Assembly: GCF_038246755.1 (NCBI RefSeq)
Contig: NZ_CP134706.1
Coordinates: 4,960,001 to 5,024,000 of the forward strand
Reading direction: 5' to 3'
Source: Micromonospora sp. FIMYZ51
Lineage (GTDB): Bacteria > Actinomycetota > Actinomycetes > Mycobacteriales > Micromonosporaceae
DNA: 64,000 nt
Below, piece by piece: positions 31,806-40,497 of this stretch; the stretch's first letter is position 1; each line of letters opens with the position of its first letter. The notes below the pieces were generated by a model that saw only the letters and a program-made list of their open reading frames with translations, did no database searches and was not told where the DNA came from. The position numbers and the translations under genes were made by a program.

Positions 31806-32582
31806 ATGCCCTACGTCACCTCCCGCGACGGGACGCGGATCGCCTACCAGCGCGACGGTGCCGGACCGCCGCTGATCCTCATCGACGCTGCCGGGCACTT
31901 CCGCGCCAACAGCCCGCTTGCCGAACTGGCCGACCTGTTGGCGGCCGACTTCACCATCTACCGGTACGACCGGCGCGGACGCGGGGAAAGCGGCGACCTG
32001 GGACCGTACGCCCCGCAGCGCGAGGTCGAGGATCTCGCCGCGCTGATCGCCGAGGCCGGCTCCGCCGCAGCGCTGTACGGCTACTCCTCGGGCTGTCTGC
32101 TCGCGCTGCACGCAGCCGCAGCCGGTCTGGACGTGCACCGGTTGGCCCTGCTGGAGCCACCGCTCACCCCCGACGACGACTCCGCCGAGCAACGCGCCTT
32201 CACCGCGAAGCTGCGCGAGCTGACCGGCGCGCAGGCGGTGACGTTCTTCCTGACCAGCATCGGCGTACCGGATCAGCTGCTGGCCGGGATGCGGGACACC
32301 CCGCACTGGGCCGCAATGGTCTCGATCGCGCACACCCTGGCGTACGACAGCCTGCTCAGCGAGGCGACCGGGGCGACATTGCTCGGCCGGGTGACCACCC
32401 CGACGCTGGTCCTGCACAGCGCCGGCAGCACCGGTGACCTGACCGCAATGGCCGCCACCACGGCCGCCCTGCTGCCCGCCGCCGAACAGCGCAGCCTGCC
32501 CGGCGAGTGGCACGGCGTACCGGCAGCGACCCTGGCCCCGGTGCTCGCCGACTTCCTCCGCCGCGACGCGGCGCACGCCTGA
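31806..32582 (+). CDS. Alpha/beta hydrolase
   Basis: 258 residues. Classic fold order: a first strand MPYVTSRDGTRIAYQRDGAG, an oxyanion region LILIDAAG (Asp-Ala-Ala in place of HG), RYDRRGRGESG, the nucleophile elbow YGYSSG (Ser near 99), and a C-terminal EWHG with the catalytic His. Substrate unknown; close in look to the haloperoxidase/esterase group. ATG 31806 has GAGAG a few bases upstream and the gene follows the 31001 gene closely. Confidence 0.88.
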   Translation: MPYVTSRDGTRIAYQRDGAGPPLILIDAAGHFRANSPLAELADLLAADFTIYRYDRRGRGESGDLGPYAPQREVEDLAALIAEAGSAAALYGYSSGCLLALHAAAAGLDVHRLALLEPPLTPDDDSAEQRAFTAKLRELTGAQAVTFFLTSIGVPDQLLAGMRDTPHWAAMVSIAHTLAYDSLLSEATGATLLGRVTTPTLVLHSAGSTGDLTAMAATTAALLPAAEQRSLPGEWHGVPAATLAPVLADFLRRDAAHA

Positions 32583-32693
32583 CCGGCACGGACCTCGACC
32601 ACCGGCACGGACCTCGACCACCGGGACGGACCTCGACCGGCACGGACCTCGACCGGCGCGGACCTCGGGCGGCGCGGACCTCGGGCGGCGCGG
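32583..32693. repeat. Minisatellite of 15-19-bp units
   Basis: About seven tandem units around CGGCACGGACCTCGACCA, drifting to CGGCGCGGACCTCGGG, directly after the stop of the hydrolase. It fills the convergent gap to the HAD gene. No coding use is seen. Confidence 0.7.
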
Positions 32694-32747
32694 GAGCGAT
32701 TCGGCGCGCGACCGGCGCGGCGCGGGACAACCGGTCGGCCGGCGGGG

Positions 32748-33536
32748 TCAGATCTCGTCGATCAGGTCGGCGATGGAGTTGACGATGCGCGACGGGCGGT
32801 ACGGGTAGCGCTCGGCCTCCGCCCGGGTGCTGATGCCGGTGAGCACCAGGATGGTCTCCAGACCGGCCTCCAGACCGCAGAGGATGTCGGTGTCCATCCG
32901 GTCACCGATCATCGCGGTGCTCTCCGAGTGCGCGTCGATGGTGTTCAGCGCCGAGCGCATCATCATCGGGTTGGGCTTGCCGACGAAGTACGGCTCGACG
33001 CCGGTCGCCTTCGAGATCATCGCGGCGACCGAGCCGGCGGCCGGCAGCGCACCCTCCACGGACGGGCCGGTGGCATCGGGGTTGGTGCAGATGAAGCGGG
33101 CCCCGTCGTTGATCAACCGGATCGCCTTGGTGATCGCCTCGAAGCTGTAGGTCCGGGTCTCCCCCAACACCACGTAGTCGGGCGCGAAGTCGCTGAGCAC
33201 GTAGCCCACCGCGTGCAGGGCCGTGGTCAGCCCGGCCTCCCCGATCACGTACGCCGTGCCGCCCGGCCGCTGGTCGGCCAGGAACTGGGCGGTGGCCAGC
33301 GCGGACGACCAGATCGCCTGCTCCGGCACCTCCAGGCCCATCCGGGCGAGGCGGGCCTGGAGATCACGCGGCGTGTAGATCGAGTTGTTCGTCAGCACCA
33401 GGAACGGCTTGCCGGAGGCGCCCAGTCGCTTCACGAACTCCGGGGCGCCCGGCACCGGCTGGCCCTCGTGCACAAGCACGCCGTCCATGTCGGTGAGCCA
33501 ACTCTCGACGGGCTTACGGTCCTGCATGATCGTCAT
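32748..33536 (-). CDS. HAD-IIA (NagD/PGP-like) phosphatase
   Basis: 262 residues. HAD motif I WLTDMDGVL near residue 13, motif II VLTNNS near 47, the C2a cap, and motif IV MIGDRMDTDI near 210. NagD-type enzymes remove phosphate from nucleotides or small sugar phosphates; exact substrate is open. It lies 30 nt past the ferrochelatase stop on the same strand, so it probably closes the fabG-inhA-hemH operon. Confidence 0.9.
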   Translation of the reverse strand: MTIMQDRKPVESWLTDMDGVLVHEGQPVPGAPEFVKRLGASGKPFLVLTNNSIYTPRDLQARLARMGLEVPEQAIWSSALATAQFLADQRPGGTAYVIGEAGLTTALHAVGYVLSDFAPDYVVLGETRTYSFEAITKAIRLINDGARFICTNPDATGPSVEGALPAAGSVAAMISKATGVEPYFVGKPNPMMMRSALNTIDAHSESTAMIGDRMDTDILCGLEAGLETILVLTGISTRAEAERYPYRPSRIVNSIADLIDEI

Positions 33537-33566
33537 TCCCTGGGGGTGTCGGGTGCGCCGGAGCGG

Positions 33567-34598
33567 TCAGGACGGGCGGCGGGGCGGTACGCAGCAGACC
33601 GTGGGACAGGAGTCCCACATCGGCAGTTCGCCGAGGCGGCGGCGCAGGTTCGCGCCGTCCGGATCGATCCGCTCCTGGACCAGCTCCCGCACCATGGTCA
33701 CGAAGCGCGGATCGACGCCCGGCGTGCCGGCACGCACGAAGTCCAGGCCGAGCTGCTTGGCCGTGTCCAGCGCCTCGGTGTCCAGGTCCCAGACCACCTC
33801 CAGGTGGTCGGAGACGAAGCCGATCGGGCTGACCACGACCCCGGTGACGCCCTGGCCGGCGAGGCTGGCCAGGTGGTCGTTGATGTCCGGCTCCAGCCAC
33901 GGTACGTGCGGCGGGCCGGAGCGGCTCTGCCAGACCAGGTCGTACGGCAGGTCCGGGGCCGCCGCCGCGTGCACCAGCCGGGCCGTCTCGGCGAGTTGGG
34001 CGGTGTACCGGCCGCCGTGCGGGCCTGCGGTGTCAGCCATCGAGACGGGTACCGAGTGTGCGGTGAAGACGAGCCGGGTGCTGTCCCGCCGCGCCGGATC
34101 GAGCCGGGCCAGGGCCGCGCGTACCGCGTCGGCGTGCGGCTCGATGAAGCCGGGATGATCCCAGAACTGGCGCAGCTTCTCGATCACCGGCGCGTCCGGG
34201 CCGACCGCCGCTCGGGCGGCGATGATGTCCTCCTGGTACTGGCGGCAGGAGGAGTATCCGCCGTAGGCGCTGGTGACGAAGGCCAACGCCCGCCGTACGC
34301 CGTCGTCGCGCAGCTGCGCCACGGTGTCGGCGAGCATCGGCTTCCAGTTCCGGTTGCCCCAGTACACCGGCAGGTCGAGGCCGTGCTCGGCGAAGTCCGT
34401 CCGGATCGCCGCGAGCAGTTCCCGGCACTGCTGGTTGATCGGCGAGACGCCACCGAAGTGCTGGTAGTGCTCGGCGACCTCGGCCAGCCGCTGCGGCGGG
34501 ATGCCCCGCCCCCGGGTCACGTTCTGGAGGAAGGGCAGCACGTCGTCCGGCCCCTCCGGGCCACCGAAGGAGACCAGCACCACCGCGTCGTACGACAT
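33567..34598 (-). CDS. hemH: Ferrochelatase (coproporphyrin type)
   Basis: 343 residues. Inserts Fe(II) into coproporphyrin III (actinobacterial CpfC/HemH) in haem synthesis. Seen: SFGGPEGPDDVLPFLQNV at the start, FTAHSVP with the catalytic His near 182, the metal-side Glu in VSPIGFVSDHLEVVWDLD, and cysteines in SSCRQY and the C-terminal DSCPTVCC that would bind the [2Fe-2S] cluster known in actinobacterial enzymes. Third gene after fabG and inhA, the same order as Mycobacterium tuberculosis fabG1-inhA-hemZ. A GGGGCCC repeat lies in the spacer before it. Confidence 0.94.
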   Translation of the reverse strand: MSYDAVVLVSFGGPEGPDDVLPFLQNVTRGRGIPPQRLAEVAEHYQHFGGVSPINQQCRELLAAIRTDFAEHGLDLPVYWGNRNWKPMLADTVAQLRDDGVRRALAFVTSAYGGYSSCRQYQEDIIAARAAVGPDAPVIEKLRQFWDHPGFIEPHADAVRAALARLDPARRDSTRLVFTAHSVPVSMADTAGPHGGRYTAQLAETARLVHAAAAPDLPYDLVWQSRSGPPHVPWLEPDINDHLASLAGQGVTGVVVSPIGFVSDHLEVVWDLDTEALDTAKQLGLDFVRAGTPGVDPRFVTMVRELVQERIDPDGANLRRRLGELPMWDSCPTVCCVPPRRPS

Positions 34599-34653
34599 GG
34601 TCCCATTCTTGCCGGTGGCCGGCGGCGGTCCGGCAACGCCCCCGGGTCTCGGG

Positions 34654-34709
34654 CGTTAATAAGGGGCCCTTCCTATACACGAGGCGTTAAGAAGGGGCCC
34701 TTCCTTTCA
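34654..34709. repeat. GGGGCCC-core intergenic repeat, copy 2
   Basis: GTTAATAAGGGGCCCTTCCT then ATACACGAGGC and GTTAAGAAGGGGCCCTTCCT; double-unit layout as at 8018 and 51973. It lies inside the inhA-hemH operon gap. Confidence 0.75.
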
Positions 34710-34712
34710 CCC

Positions 34713-35480
34713 TCAGGCGCCGAGGGCGTGGTAGCCGCCGTCGACGTGGACGATCTCGCCGGTGGTGGCCGGGAACCAGTCGGAGAGCAGCGCCAGGCAG
34801 GCGCGGGCGGCCGGTTCCTGGTCGGTGAGGTCCCAGCCCAGCGGGGCACGATCGGACCAGGCGTCCTCGAACTGCTCGAAGCCGGGGATCGACTTGGCGG
34901 CCATCGTCCGCAGCGGCCCGGCCGAGACCAGGTTGCTGCGGATGCCCTGCTTGCCCAGGTGCAGGGCGAGGTAGCGGGAGGCGGACTCCAGCCCCGCCTT
35001 GGCCACGCCCATCCAGTCGTAGACCGGCCACGCCTTGGTGGCGTCGAAGGTCAGCCCGACCACCGCGCCGCCCGGCGACATCAGCGGCAGCGCCGCGACC
35101 GCGAGGGACTTGTAGGAGTACGTCGAGACGTGCAGCGCGGTCGCCACGTCCTCCCAGGAGGCGTCGAGGAAGCCGCCGCCGAGGCAGCTCTGCGGGGCGA
35201 AGCCGATCGAGTGGACCACCCCGTCCAGGCCGTCGACGTGCTCGCGAACCTTGTCGGCCAGCCCGGCCAGCTGTTCGGGGTTGGTCACGTCCAGCTCGAT
35301 CACCGGGGCCGGCTCGGGCAGCCGCTTGGCGATCCGCTCGACCAGCGAGAGCCGTCCGTACCCGGTGAGCACGACCTGGGCGCCGTTCTCCTGGGCGAGC
35401 TTCGCCACCGAGAAGGCGATGGAGGCGTCGGTGATGACGCCGGTGACGAGCAGCCGCTTACCGGCCAGCAGTCCGGACAT
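34713..35480 (-). CDS. inhA: Enoyl-ACP reductase, NADH-dependent (InhA/FabI)
   Basis: 255 residues. Last reductive step of fatty-acid elongation (FAS-II). Short-chain dehydrogenase fold of the FabI branch: KRLLVTGVITDASIAFSVAK (NAD-binding), VVHSIGFAP, and the spaced catalytic Tyr and Lys in VYDWMGVAKAGLE. The ATG at 35480 is preferred over 35489, since GGAGG lies 10 nt before the former and 1 nt before the latter, and the N-terminus then matches InhA (SGLLAGKRLLVTG). Follows fabG in the operon; classic target of isoniazid/triclosan-type inhibitors. Confidence 0.94.
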   Translation of the reverse strand: MSGLLAGKRLLVTGVITDASIAFSVAKLAQENGAQVVLTGYGRLSLVERIAKRLPEPAPVIELDVTNPEQLAGLADKVREHVDGLDGVVHSIGFAPQSCLGGGFLDASWEDVATALHVSTYSYKSLAVAALPLMSPGGAVVGLTFDATKAWPVYDWMGVAKAGLESASRYLALHLGKQGIRSNLVSAGPLRTMAAKSIPGFEQFEDAWSDRAPLGWDLTDQEPAARACLALLSDWFPATTGEIVHVDGGYHALGA

Positions 35481-35569
35481 TGAACTCATTCCTCCATGCT
35501 CAGGTTCAGTGGCCGAGGGCTTGCGCGGCCGTCAGGTCGGTCGGCCCAAGGGTTCGTCGGCCCAGCGGG

Positions 35570-36330
<761 letters not shown>

Positions 36331-36537
36331 TCCCTAACCCGCCGCACGTCGTACCGGGGTACGAAACGGTGGATGGAGCTGCGGGAGTGGCCCGTCCGTC
36401 GACCACCTCCCGGAGCGGACTGTCCGGCCGTTCGGCCGGGTGCGCCGGACACCCGCGCCGGGTGTACGATGATCCGCGTTTGCGGGCCGCTCGACGGTCC
36501 GTTTCGCCCCGGAACCCGACCGCAGGAGGTGATCGCT

Positions 36538-36591
36538 GTGCCAGACAGTGATCCTCCCAGTCGTGGCCGGGCCGATCGCCAGCCACGCTGA
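36538..36591 (+). CDS. Candidate 17-aa micropeptide with an ideal Shine-Dalgarno
   Basis: GTG at 36538 opens MPDSDPPSRGRADRQPR then TGA. The sequence AGGAGGTGATC just upstream is a full-length complement of the 16S 3' end, far better than other sites here. It could be a leader peptide or micro-protein; the composition is plain. A short ORF alone is weak evidence, so confidence is low. It stands divergent from fabG and 185 nt ahead of another tiny gene. Confidence 0.3.
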   Translation: MPDSDPPSRGRADRQPR

Positions 36592-36775
36592 GCCATCCCG
36601 CTCCGCCTGAGCTGGCACCGCTCCCCGCACCCGTCTCACCGCCCGGCGCAACGACGCCGCCCCGGTCCACGGGTGCCACCGGAAGCCGTCCGGTCACGAC
36701 TTCGTGTGTGCGCGTCCCGATCCACCCCACGCGGTCCGCCCTGCCCCGGGCCGCCGTCGCCACTCCGGAGCTGTC

Positions 36776-36862
36776 ATGAGCCGCTACGTCGCCCCGCTGG
36801 GCTTCACCCTCGCCGCCGTCTGGGTGGCCGTCCTCTTCGTCCTCGCCAGCGGCACCAACTGA
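36776..36862 (+). CDS. 28-aa single-helix membrane peptide
   Basis: ATG 36776 follows GGAG by 5 nt. The product is almost one hydrophobic helix (GFTLAAVWVAVLFVLASG) with a short polar start and end. Tiny membrane proteins of this kind are common between actinomycete genes near the fatty-acid operon, though I cannot name the family with certainty. Good third-position GC supports translation. Role unknown. Confidence 0.5.
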   Translation: MSRYVAPLGFTLAAVWVAVLFVLASGTN

Positions 36863-36897
36863 CCCCCTACCGGGAACAGAGCATTTTCCGCTGATCT

Positions 36898-37155
36898 CTA
36901 CGGTTCGACACCTCGGCCGTGGCGGCGAAGGCAGCTGTCGTAGATGGGCACCTGCGTCCTCGGTCGGTCCACCGGCAGTCGGCTCTGCTGGCCGTACAGA
37001 AACAGCCGCAGGGCGACGTGCAGCGTCTCCATGTCCACCCGCGTCAACTCGGGAAACCCATGCCGCAGGAGCGTGGTTCGCACGTCCACCAGCAGCGCGA
37101 TCGACAGCCGCTGGTCGCTCTCGTGAAACGGAAGCGGGTAGGTCGGCACATTCAC
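36898..37155 (-). CDS. Hypothetical protein, 85 aa
   Basis: Unrecognised, soluble and basic (RRHGRG near the C-terminus). The GTG start overlaps the TGA of the DUF6907-like gene as GTGA, so the two form an operon. Base composition is less GC-rich than the fatty-acid genes beside it, in line with acquired DNA. Pairs of a DUF6907-like protein and a small partner are frequent in actinomycete mobile or accessory segments. Confidence 0.6.
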   Translation of the reverse strand: MNVPTYPLPFHESDQRLSIALLVDVRTTLLRHGFPELTRVDMETLHVALRLFLYGQQSRLPVDRPRTQVPIYDSCLRRHGRGVEP

Positions 37156-37607
37156 TCCCCATCCTCCGGCGACTCGGACAGTTGCGACTCCCGATCCATC
37201 GACAGGAACTTTGCGAACTCCTTGTCGGACAGCCCTCGCTGCGCCTCTGCCAGTTGAGTGACGGGGGTCGAGCCTTCTCCCGGTAGTTGGTCGTACCAGG
37301 TGGTGTGCTGGGCGAGACGCAGCAATCCCGTTATCCCGCGAGACAGGTCGCCCGCCTGCCGGATCGACAGTGGAAAGGTATCGGCCGGCTGCCTCACCTC
37401 CGGATTGGTGTCGTAGGTCTCCACCATGACCAGCAGCGGCGCATCCATCGGAGTATGCGCCATGCTCAGCACCAACCGGAGGTCTATGACCTCATGACCA
37501 CAGGCGGAGATCGTGATCGGACGTGACAGGTGCGATCGCGTTGGGTGATCAGGAGTGACCTGGCACCCTGGTGCACACCATCGTGGGTGCAACATACGGT
37601 TGGTCAT
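37152..37607 (-). CDS. DUF6907-like protein
   Basis: 151 residues. The start RWCAPGCQVTPDHPTRSHLS has the Cys-x3-Cys...His pattern of DUF6907-type proteins, followed by a beta-rich body (ITISACGHEVIDLRLVLSMA, then LLVMVETYD) and a helical, acidic tail. Function unknown; relatives often sit beside a GntR-type regulator, as here. The ATG at 37607 has a GGGGTGG site. The larger ORF extending to 37868 is rejected as its extra part has no coding bias. Confidence 0.6.
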   Translation of the reverse strand: MTNRMLHPRWCAPGCQVTPDHPTRSHLSRPITISACGHEVIDLRLVLSMAHTPMDAPLLVMVETYDTNPEVRQPADTFPLSIRQAGDLSRGITGLLRLAQHTTWYDQLPGEGSTPVTQLAEAQRGLSDKEFAKFLSMDRESQLSESPEDGE

Positions 37608-37789
37608 GGGTCCACCCCTTCGCAGTAGATCGAGGTTCGGGCCGGAGATCAGGCTGTGGCATTTCAACCACAGGGCTTGCCAACTCGCAAAGTGCGCCGG
37701 GGCGGCGCACGCCGCGCCTCGGTGCCGCGCACCGCCCCGACCACGGGCGCGAAGCGTCGGTTCCACGTCCGTGGGACTGCACGTCCGGT

Positions 37790-37911
37790 TGCCAAACCTG
37801 GGAGCGCTGTCCACCTCGCAGCTTGCCATGGTTACCACGGTAAGCCTGGTCACCGTTGCAGGAGACACGCAGCCGGTGATCTACTGGACGCGCCAAACTT
37901 GGGAGCGCCAG
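37790..37911 (+). promoter_or_regulatory. Repeated CCAAACyTGGGAGCGC element before the GntR gene
   Basis: CCAAACCTGGGAGCGC at about 37793 and CCAAACTTGGGAGCGC at about 37893, 100 nt apart; each centre CCAA-ac-TTGG is a short palindrome. The second copy overlaps the GntR ribosome site. They could be binding sites for that regulator between it and the divergent DUF6907 gene. Confidence 0.4.
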
Positions 37912-38136
37912 ATGTCTACCTACAAGCCGGATTACCAGCGGATCGCCGATGACCTGCGGGAACAGATCACCGATGGACGACTGAGTCCCGGTGACAAACT
38001 GCCCAGCAAGCGCGAGTTGCGCGACATTTATGGCACCAGCGCGCAGCCGGTCGAGGCAGCGCTGTTCCTACTGCGTGCCGAAGGTCTGATCGAGGGCCGG
38101 CAGGGCAAGGGCACCTTCGTACTCGAACGCGAGTAG
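37912..38136 (+). CDS. Short GntR-type DNA-binding protein
   Basis: 74 residues, just the winged helix: YQRIADDLREQITDGRLSPG, DKLPSKRELRDIYGTS, then the wing QGKGTFVLE. No effector domain follows. Such stand-alone GntR proteins are common in actinomycete accessory regions. ATG 37912 has GGGAG 6 nt upstream; the longer ORF is rejected. Divergent from the DUF6907 pair and probably its repressor. Confidence 0.8.
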   Translation: MSTYKPDYQRIADDLREQITDGRLSPGDKLPSKRELRDIYGTSAQPVEAALFLLRAEGLIEGRQGKGTFVLERE

Positions 38137-38776
38137 GGGTTGGGACAAGCAGAACCGTTCACACCAGCACTCCGACAGGCGAGGCGTGGACAGCGCTGTC
38201 GATGTCTGTTCGAGCTTGTCGCCCCTGACAGTCGTCGACGCGACGTTGCAGCTTTACAGTCAATGGCCAGCCGTCGACCGCCACGACACGACGACCCATG
38301 CCGGCCTCGGCGCGCATCTTGCGGATCTTGGCTCGATCCCGACGGACCGTGCATCGCACATACCGGCACAACCCTTGCGGTCGCCACCTCATCCACGAGT
38401 TGACAAAGCCTCCCAGGCGGCTGTGGACCAGGCGATCGCCGAGGCAACGACGAAGGCTCCCGCCGACCACTTGCGCGCTGCCTGGGCCGCCGCATACGGC
38501 CTCAACCTGGAGCCGGACAGAATCTCTGACGAGGCCATCAGCGTGGTTGAACGTCTTTCCTCACCCCTTCAACCAGCCTCACGACGGGAACCGCGAACCG
38601 GTCGACGGCCGGGCCGGGCGAGTTGGCCGAACGGAGTTACGCCGGCCGCTCACGGCTCCGAGGTGGGGAGGAACTGAAGGTGAGAAAGGAGGCGGAGGGC
38701 GGCCCGCTAGCGGTGTTGCTGGTGCAGTGGCTGTCGACTGGGATCCTTCGCAAGAAGTAGTTCTCGGCCACGTGAA
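38137..38776. other. Gene-poor stretch within the accessory patch
   Basis: 640 nt between the GntR gene and the DUF4145 gene. It contains the decayed fragment at 38390-38580; the rest has overlapping ORFs on both strands with no consistent codon bias and no recognisable product. I see no intact transposase or integrase here. Confidence 0.4.
38390..38580 (+). pseudogene. Fragment of a decayed actinobacterial gene
   Basis: One frame reads VDKASQAAVDQAIAEATTKA-type helix followed by ADHLRAAWAAAYGLNLEPDR and ISDEAISVVERL. This resembles the C-terminal part of a conserved actinobacterial protein in which an AxHLxxAWxxAYG stretch precedes a SxxAIKAVE helix. After that the frame loses the expected continuation, and no N-terminal part or start codon with a ribosome site is present. 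I take it as a gene fossil in acquired DNA. Confidence 0.4.
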
Positions 38777-39442
38777 TCAGGATGTGCTGGCCTGCTTCTT
38801 GGCGTCTCGGGCCGCCCTCGCTCGGGCGACCTTGGCCGGAGACTGAAACACCTCGGCCAGAACCTCACTCATCAACGCCAGGACCAAGTCGGCGTCCTCC
38901 TTGTCTACCGGATCAACGAAATCACCGTGAGCCATGTCGTTTCCTAGGTGACGGACTTCGTGCGCGCCTTCCTTGATGTGCTCCCGGATCAGACCCCGCT
39001 CGTGCATCTCATCAACTTTTTGCCTCAAGCCGCCGTTCAGGACATTCTTAGCCTTGGCAGTCGCCTCAATCACTGACCGCGCCAAAAGGACGGCTGCCCT
39101 TAGGTTCTTACTGTCGGCACACCGGTATGCCTCGGATGCCGCTGCCCCGATGTGCTCAGGCACATCCGGGAATCCCCTGATCCCGGAGGTGCTTGGAGAC
39201 CACTGCAACAGGTCTCGATGATCGCCCAAGAAGGACAAAAGCGCCGTAATGCTTTCGTGATCCTCATAGCCGTCGGTGACTACCGAGGCAATCATCAGGC
39301 CAGCACAGCCGTCGCACTTAAAGCAGGCCATGGTTGTCGTTTCCACCGTCTCTGGATCGATAAACCACGCTGCCGCACGTGTACCGTCAACATAAGCCAT
39401 GTGCGCGTATCGCCCGCACCATGCGCAGTAAGCTCCCGCCAC
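38777..39442 (-). CDS. DUF4145 (HEPN-like) protein with zinc ribbon
   Basis: 221 residues. Two Cys pairs (CAWC near 6, CFKCDGC near 40) suggest an N-terminal zinc ribbon. Residues 105-200 form the DUF4145 helical domain: AAVLLARSVIEATAK, then VRHLGNDMAHGDF, the R...GN..AH motif that places it near HEPN ribonucleases. DUF4145 is often found with restriction or toxin genes. No partner nuclease is visible here. GC is distinctly lower than in flanking core genes. Start ATG 39442. Confidence 0.75.
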   Translation of the reverse strand: MAGAYCAWCGRYAHMAYVDGTRAAAWFIDPETVETTTMACFKCDGCAGLMIASVVTDGYEDHESITALLSFLGDHRDLLQWSPSTSGIRGFPDVPEHIGAAASEAYRCADSKNLRAAVLLARSVIEATAKAKNVLNGGLRQKVDEMHERGLIREHIKEGAHEVRHLGNDMAHGDFVDPVDKEDADLVLALMSEVLAEVFQSPAKVARARAARDAKKQASTS

Positions 39443-39546
39443 GCAGGGACCCTACGTCCCAGCCCTGACAACTCCCTAGCCCGAGCCAGCTCGCGCCGCA
39501 TAGCTGCTGGGCCGGGACCGCTGGACCACGGCCGAGAACCGTCGGA

Positions 39547-40497
39547 TCAGAGCAGGCGGGAGGTCCAGAGCAGGCTGAGGCCACCGGCACAGAGCGCGAG
39601 CAGCAACCCGAGCCCGGCGTACCACTGGGTGATCTCCCTTGGCTCGGTCCGGAAGCCGATCGAGCTGCCCATGTCCTGGTAGACCTGCTTCAGCTCGCTG
39701 ACCGTGGCCGCCTCGTAGAAGTAGCCCTCGGTGTTCTCGGCCAGGTCGGCGAGGGCGAGCCGGTCCACCGGCACCCGCTGCAACTGGCCGCCGATGTCGA
39801 CGTGGCCGGTGTCGGTGCCGAAGGCGATGGTGGAGACCGGCACGTTCGCCGCCTGCGCTGCTGCCGCCGCCTCCTCGACCGACCTGCCGGCCGTGCGGTA
39901 CCCGTCGGAGAGCAGCACGATGCGGGCCGGCGGAATGCCGGCCGCGCCGTCGGCCGGCACCGACCGGATCGCCTCCAGGCAGGTGAAGACCGCCTCACCG
40001 GTCGCCGTCGCCTCGGCCAGCACCAGCCCGTCGATGGCGCTGGTCACCGCCGCCCGGTCCTTGGTCGGCGGCACCAGCACGTTTGCCGACTTGGCGAACG
40101 AGACCAGCCCCACGTTGTAGGTCTCCGGCAGCTCCGCCACGAACTGCTTGGCCGCCTCCTGGGCCGCCTCCAGCCGGTTCGGCGGCACGTCGTCGGCCTG
40201 CATGGAGAGCGACACGTCGATGGCCAGCATGATGGTGGCCCGCTCCAGCGGCTCCCGGGTGTCGATCGCCGGTCGGGCCAGCGCGCCGGCCAGCACCAGC
40301 AGGGCGAGCAGGAAGGCAGCCGCCGGTATGTGCCGGCGCCAGCCCAGCCCCTTCGGCGCCACGGTACGCAGTAGGTCCACATTGGTGAACCGCAGCGCGT
40401 ACTCCCGCCGGCGCAGTTGCCGCCAGACGTAGAGCGCGGCCAGGGCGAGCACCGGCAGCACGGCCAGCAACCACCACGGTTGCAGCAGTCGAATCAT
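39547..40497 (-). CDS. VWA-domain membrane protein (BatA-like)
   Basis: 316 residues. Membrane helices at 8-25 and 58-76, a von Willebrand A domain with MIDAS motif AIDVSLSM near 93 and later TATGE and LLSDGY, and a C-terminal helix (290-312). Partner of MoxR AAA ATPase and the DUF58 protein in envelope stress or metal-insertion complexes. The ATG at 40497 overlaps the DUF58 stop as ATGA. Same trio as Rv1479-Rv1481; in Mycobacterium tuberculosis the fabG-inhA genes follow closely, whereas here 2.7 kb of accessory DNA intervenes. Confidence 0.92.
   Translation of the reverse strand: MIRLLQPWWLLAVLPVLALAALYVWRQLRRREYALRFTNVDLLRTVAPKGLGWRRHIPAAAFLLALLVLAGALARPAIDTREPLERATIMLAIDVSLSMQADDVPPNRLEAAQEAAKQFVAELPETYNVGLVSFAKSANVLVPPTKDRAAVTSAIDGLVLAEATATGEAVFTCLEAIRSVPADGAAGIPPARIVLLSDGYRTAGRSVEEAAAAAQAANVPVSTIAFGTDTGHVDIGGQLQRVPVDRLALADLAENTEGYFYEAATVSELKQVYQDMGSSIGFRTEPREITQWYAGLGLLLALCAGGLSLLWTSRLL

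Noticed and set aside
38159-38470. Minus-strand ORF with a VVAVDG stretch as a transposase piece
   Set aside because: No catalytic motif, no inverted repeats, weak codon bias; the plus-strand frame explains part of it better.
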